From: Burkholderiales bacterium
GTDB lineage: Bacteria; Pseudomonadota; Gammaproteobacteria; Burkholderiales; Burkholderiaceae_C
Direction of reading: 5' to 3'
NCBI GenBank assembly: GCA_016703325.1
Contig: JADJCH010000050.1
Location: 1-18,424 of the forward strand
DNA length: 18,424 nt
The position numbers and the translations under genes are program-made. Shown piece by piece: positions 16,359-18,424 of this stretch (position 1 is the stretch's first letter; each line of letters begins with the position of its first letter). Under the pieces are notes generated by a model. That model was not told the DNA's origin and did no database searches. It saw only the letters and a list, made by a program, of their open reading frames with translations.

Positions 16359-17414
16359 GTGAGCGTCGCCATCAATGCACGTTACCTGCTGCACCGGGTG
16401 ACCGGTGTGCAGAGGTATGCCCGGGAAATCGTGGCCCGTTTCCCGAGCGGGCGGGGTGAACCGAGTGACCCGTTCCGGTTGATCGAAGCGCCGCAGTGGG
16501 CCAAAGGTGCCAAGGGGCACCTTTGGGAACAGGCACAGTTGCGGCTGGCGGCTGGGAGTTCACTGCTGTGGAACCCCTGCCAGACGGGACCCATGGGCTT
16601 GAAGCGCCAGGTGGTCACGGTCCATGACATGGGCACCTTCGACCACCCGGAGTCGTATTCAGGCGCCTTCGCCGCCTGGTACCGGCAATGCATGACCTCC
16701 GTGGCGACTTCTGCGGCCCATGTGATCGCGGTGTCGGAGTTCACCCGGGAGCGGCTGCTGCACCACGTGCGCATCGACCCTTCCAAGGTGACCGTCATTC
16801 TGGAGGGTGCCGATGTACGTTTCCGCCGTGCTGCGCCCGAGCAGGTTCTGGCCATTCGCACAAGGCTGGGACTGAAGCCGGATCAACGCATCCTGCTCAG
16901 CCTCGGGTCGCTGGAGCCGCGCAAGAACCTGGCCGCGCTGCTGCGGGCCTGGGCTGCACTCAGTCCGGCGCTTCGAGGGGATGCGGTGCTGGTGCTGGTG
17001 GGCAAACAGGGCGACCCGGCGGTGTTCAAGGGCGTCGGTATCGAGTCCATTCCGCCGGGGGTTCTCTTCACCGGCTACCTGGACGATGAAGACCTGCCCA
17101 CCATCTACTCCGCGGCCTCGGCCTTCATCTACCCGTCGTTGTACGAGGGCTTCGGCCTGCCGGTGCTGGAGGCCATGTCCTGCGGCACGCCGGTGGTGAC
17201 ATCCAATCTTTCATCGCTGCCCGAAGTGGCGGGAGACACCGGCCTGCTCATCGATCCGCGATCTGATGCTGAACTCCTGTCCGCATTGGAGCGCTGCCTG
17301 ACCGACGATGCCTGGTTGGGCCGATCTGCCGCTGAAGGATTGGAACGCTCGCGCCGTTTTTCTTGGGACATGGCAGCGGACCAGACCTGGAAGCTGTTGA
17401 AGGCTCATGCGTAG
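16359..17414 (+). CDS. Glycosyltransferase family 4 protein (WbpY/mannosyltransferase-like)
   Basis: This 351-residue GT-B glycosyltransferase starts at a GTG, 12 bp after the epimerase stop. The N-terminal motif NARYLLHRVTGVQRYAREI (6-24) is typical of GT4 enzymes that add mannose, rhamnose or similar sugars to O-antigen and exopolysaccharide units. VTVHDMGTFDHPESYS (86-101) and VIAVSEFTRERLL (122-134) follow. The donor domain has SLGSLEPRKNL (181-191), VLFTGYLDDEDLPTIYSAASAFIYPSLYEGFG (235-266) and an intact E-x7-E (Glu263, Glu271), then SCGTPVVTSNLSSLPEVAGD. Its 3' end overlaps the acyltransferase start by 8 bp. It shares its plan with the degenerate enzyme at 12220 and may be an ancient paralogue. 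The sugar specificity is inference only. Confidence 0.9.
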   Translation: MSVAINARYLLHRVTGVQRYAREIVARFPSGRGEPSDPFRLIEAPQWAKGAKGHLWEQAQLRLAAGSSLLWNPCQTGPMGLKRQVVTVHDMGTFDHPESYSGAFAAWYRQCMTSVATSAAHVIAVSEFTRERLLHHVRIDPSKVTVILEGADVRFRRAAPEQVLAIRTRLGLKPDQRILLSLGSLEPRKNLAALLRAWAALSPALRGDAVLVLVGKQGDPAVFKGVGIESIPPGVLFTGYLDDEDLPTIYSAASAFIYPSLYEGFGLPVLEAMSCGTPVVTSNLSSLPEVAGDTGLLIDPRSDAELLSALERCLTDDAWLGRSAAEGLERSRRFSWDMAADQTWKLLKAHA

Positions 17415-18424
17415 CGTTTCGACGGTTGAGCGGAACGCCGATCGTTCTCTTCCTGGCGCCAAACTGACCGGTCTGGAACTGCTCCGGTTTGCCTCCGCGC
17501 TGGCGGTACTGATCTGGCATTACCAGCACTTTTGGTATGTCGCAGACATGCCGGTTGATTTCATCCGGGAGAAGCAACCGTTGTATGGCCTGCTTTGGCC
17601 TCTATACAACTACGGCGTGTATGGAGTCCAGGTGTTCTGGATCATCAGTGGCTATATCTTCTTCTGGAAATATGCGGCAGGCATCGCCGATGGCCGGGTG
17701 AGCGGCTGGAAGTTCCTGGTGTTGAGGTTTTCCAGGTTGTATCCGCTGCACCTGGTCACGCTCGTTGCGGTGGTCGTGCTGCAATGGAAATTCCAGGCGT
17801 TGTCCGGGCAACCCTTTGTGTACCCCAACAACGATGGTTTCCACTTGATGCTGCAGTTGGGGTTGGCCAGCAACTGGGGCTGAGGTCGGGCCGAGTTTCA
17901 ATGGGCCGATCTGGTCCATTTCCCTGGAGGTGGTGGTCTACGGTCTGTTCTTCGGCGTCATGCGCTTGGTCGGTTCAGGGCGTTGGGTGGCGCCGGGGAT
18001 GCTGTTGCTGGGCGCTCTGGGGTATCTGTTGAAGATTCCAAGCCAGATATTCCAGTGCGTGTTCTGCTTCTTCCTCGGCGGATTTGTCGCTCAAACGGGG
18101 GGGGGCTGGCCGCGCAAACAGGGGGTGGACAGGTTGCTGAGATTTATTCTTCTGTCCGCGCCGTTGGTCTTCTTCGGGTACGGATGGCAGAACTCCAAAC
18201 CGTTCCTGCACTTGTTTGTGGTGGGGTATTCAGCCACGCTGATTCATTGGTTGGCTGAATACTGCAGTTTGCCGCGGGCCTCGCAGTATTGGGTGGAGCT
18301 GGCAGGCAACCTCACGTACTCCAGCTATCTGCTGCATTTTCCGGTTCAGCTCAGCCTGATGTTGCTGTCCGCCCAGATCGGCCGGTCCTTGCCGAAGGAC
18401 AGTCCAGCCTTCCTTGCAGCGTAC
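17407..18424 (+). pseudogene. Acyltransferase-3 family membrane protein, frame-broken and cut by the window edge
   Basis: This OafA/ExoZ-type inner-membrane enzyme would acylate (for example O-acetylate) a polysaccharide sugar. The first frame runs from ATG 17407 and shows LTGLELLRFASALAVLIWHYQHFW (20-43) with the conserved Arg27 and catalytic-type His38, VQVFWIISGYIFFW (74-87) and LRFSRLYPLHL (106-116). It stops at TGA 17881-17883, right after ASNWG. The expected continuation, GPSFNGPIWSISLEVVVYG, lies one frame later (AGT at 17894) and is open to the window end. It includes CVFCFFLGGFVAQ and the near-C-terminal NLTYSSYLLHFPVQL. One extra base or a 2-base loss near 17876-17893 explains the break; a read error or recoding are alternatives. 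The break is therefore marked as a pseudogene with reservation. A G9 run lies downstream. Confidence 0.75.
18097..18105 (+). repeat. G9 homopolymer inside the acyltransferase coding sequence
   Basis: Nine consecutive G lie in the downstream half of the acyltransferase frame (codons ACG GGG GGG GGC). At this length the frame is the same before (FFLGGFVAQ) and after (RKQGVDRLLRF) the run, so nine is the in-frame state for this segment. It is the longest G homopolymer noticed in the window and is a candidate slippage site. Confidence 0.85.

Overview
The window reads as chromosome of a GC-rich Gram-negative bacterium, most likely a betaproteobacterium of the Burkholderiales. The reasons are the strong G/C preference at third codon positions and an EpsF/EpsG pair, the chain-length regulator and tyrosine-kinase-like partner of methanolan-type exopolysaccharide systems. 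The genus cannot be fixed from the sequence alone. No tRNA, rRNA, CRISPR array, insertion sequence or phage gene was seen.

Left part (1-4490): the end of an unidentified plus-strand gene (2-178) converges on a minus-strand pair, a FdtA/QdtA-type sugar 3,4-ketoisomerase (1350-1910) and a DegT/FdtB-type aminotransferase (234-1346). This pair is the core of dTDP-3-amino-3,6-dideoxyhexose synthesis (Fuc3N or Qui3N). It has its own promoter-like region, built from an AT-rich 34-bp imperfect palindrome that contains a tandem 10-bp repeat (1913-1946). Upstream lies a UvrD-type DNA repair helicase (2052-4490), also on the minus strand.

Middle (4609-7648): a patatin-like phospholipase (plus strand, 4609-5673) converges on a second minus-strand pair. 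That pair is a phosphoglycosyl transferase that starts polysaccharide repeat units on undecaprenyl phosphate (6935-7648), followed by a degenerate GT-B glycosyltransferase (5681-6880).

Right part (7649-18424): a 439-bp divergent intergenic region holds several palindromes and a G-run cluster. It is followed by a tightly packed plus-strand exopolysaccharide operon: epsF-like chain-length protein, Wzx-type flippase, Wzy-type polymerase, GT-B glycosyltransferase, epsG-like kinase, GT4 glycosyltransferase, GalE-like SDR epimerase, a second GT4, and an acyltransferase-3 membrane protein. The acyltransferase frame is broken at about 17876-17893 and, once shifted, stays open to the window edge.

Together the right-hand genes form most of a Wzx/Wzy-dependent exopolysaccharide pathway: initiation (phosphoglycosyl transferase), chain building (four glycosyltransferases), sugar supply (epimerase, possibly the 3-aminosugar pair), decoration (acyltransferase), flipping, polymerisation and length control. 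The outer-membrane exporter (Wza/EpsE) and the RmlA/RmlB and N-acyltransferase steps of the aminosugar pathway are not in the window. The points most worth a second look are the palindromic promoter at 1913-1946, the frameshift plus G9 tract in the acyltransferase, and the kinase-like EpsG with altered Walker motifs and no tyrosine tail. The locus is recognisable as a methanolan-like exopolysaccharide cluster; I do not see a wholly unknown system in it.
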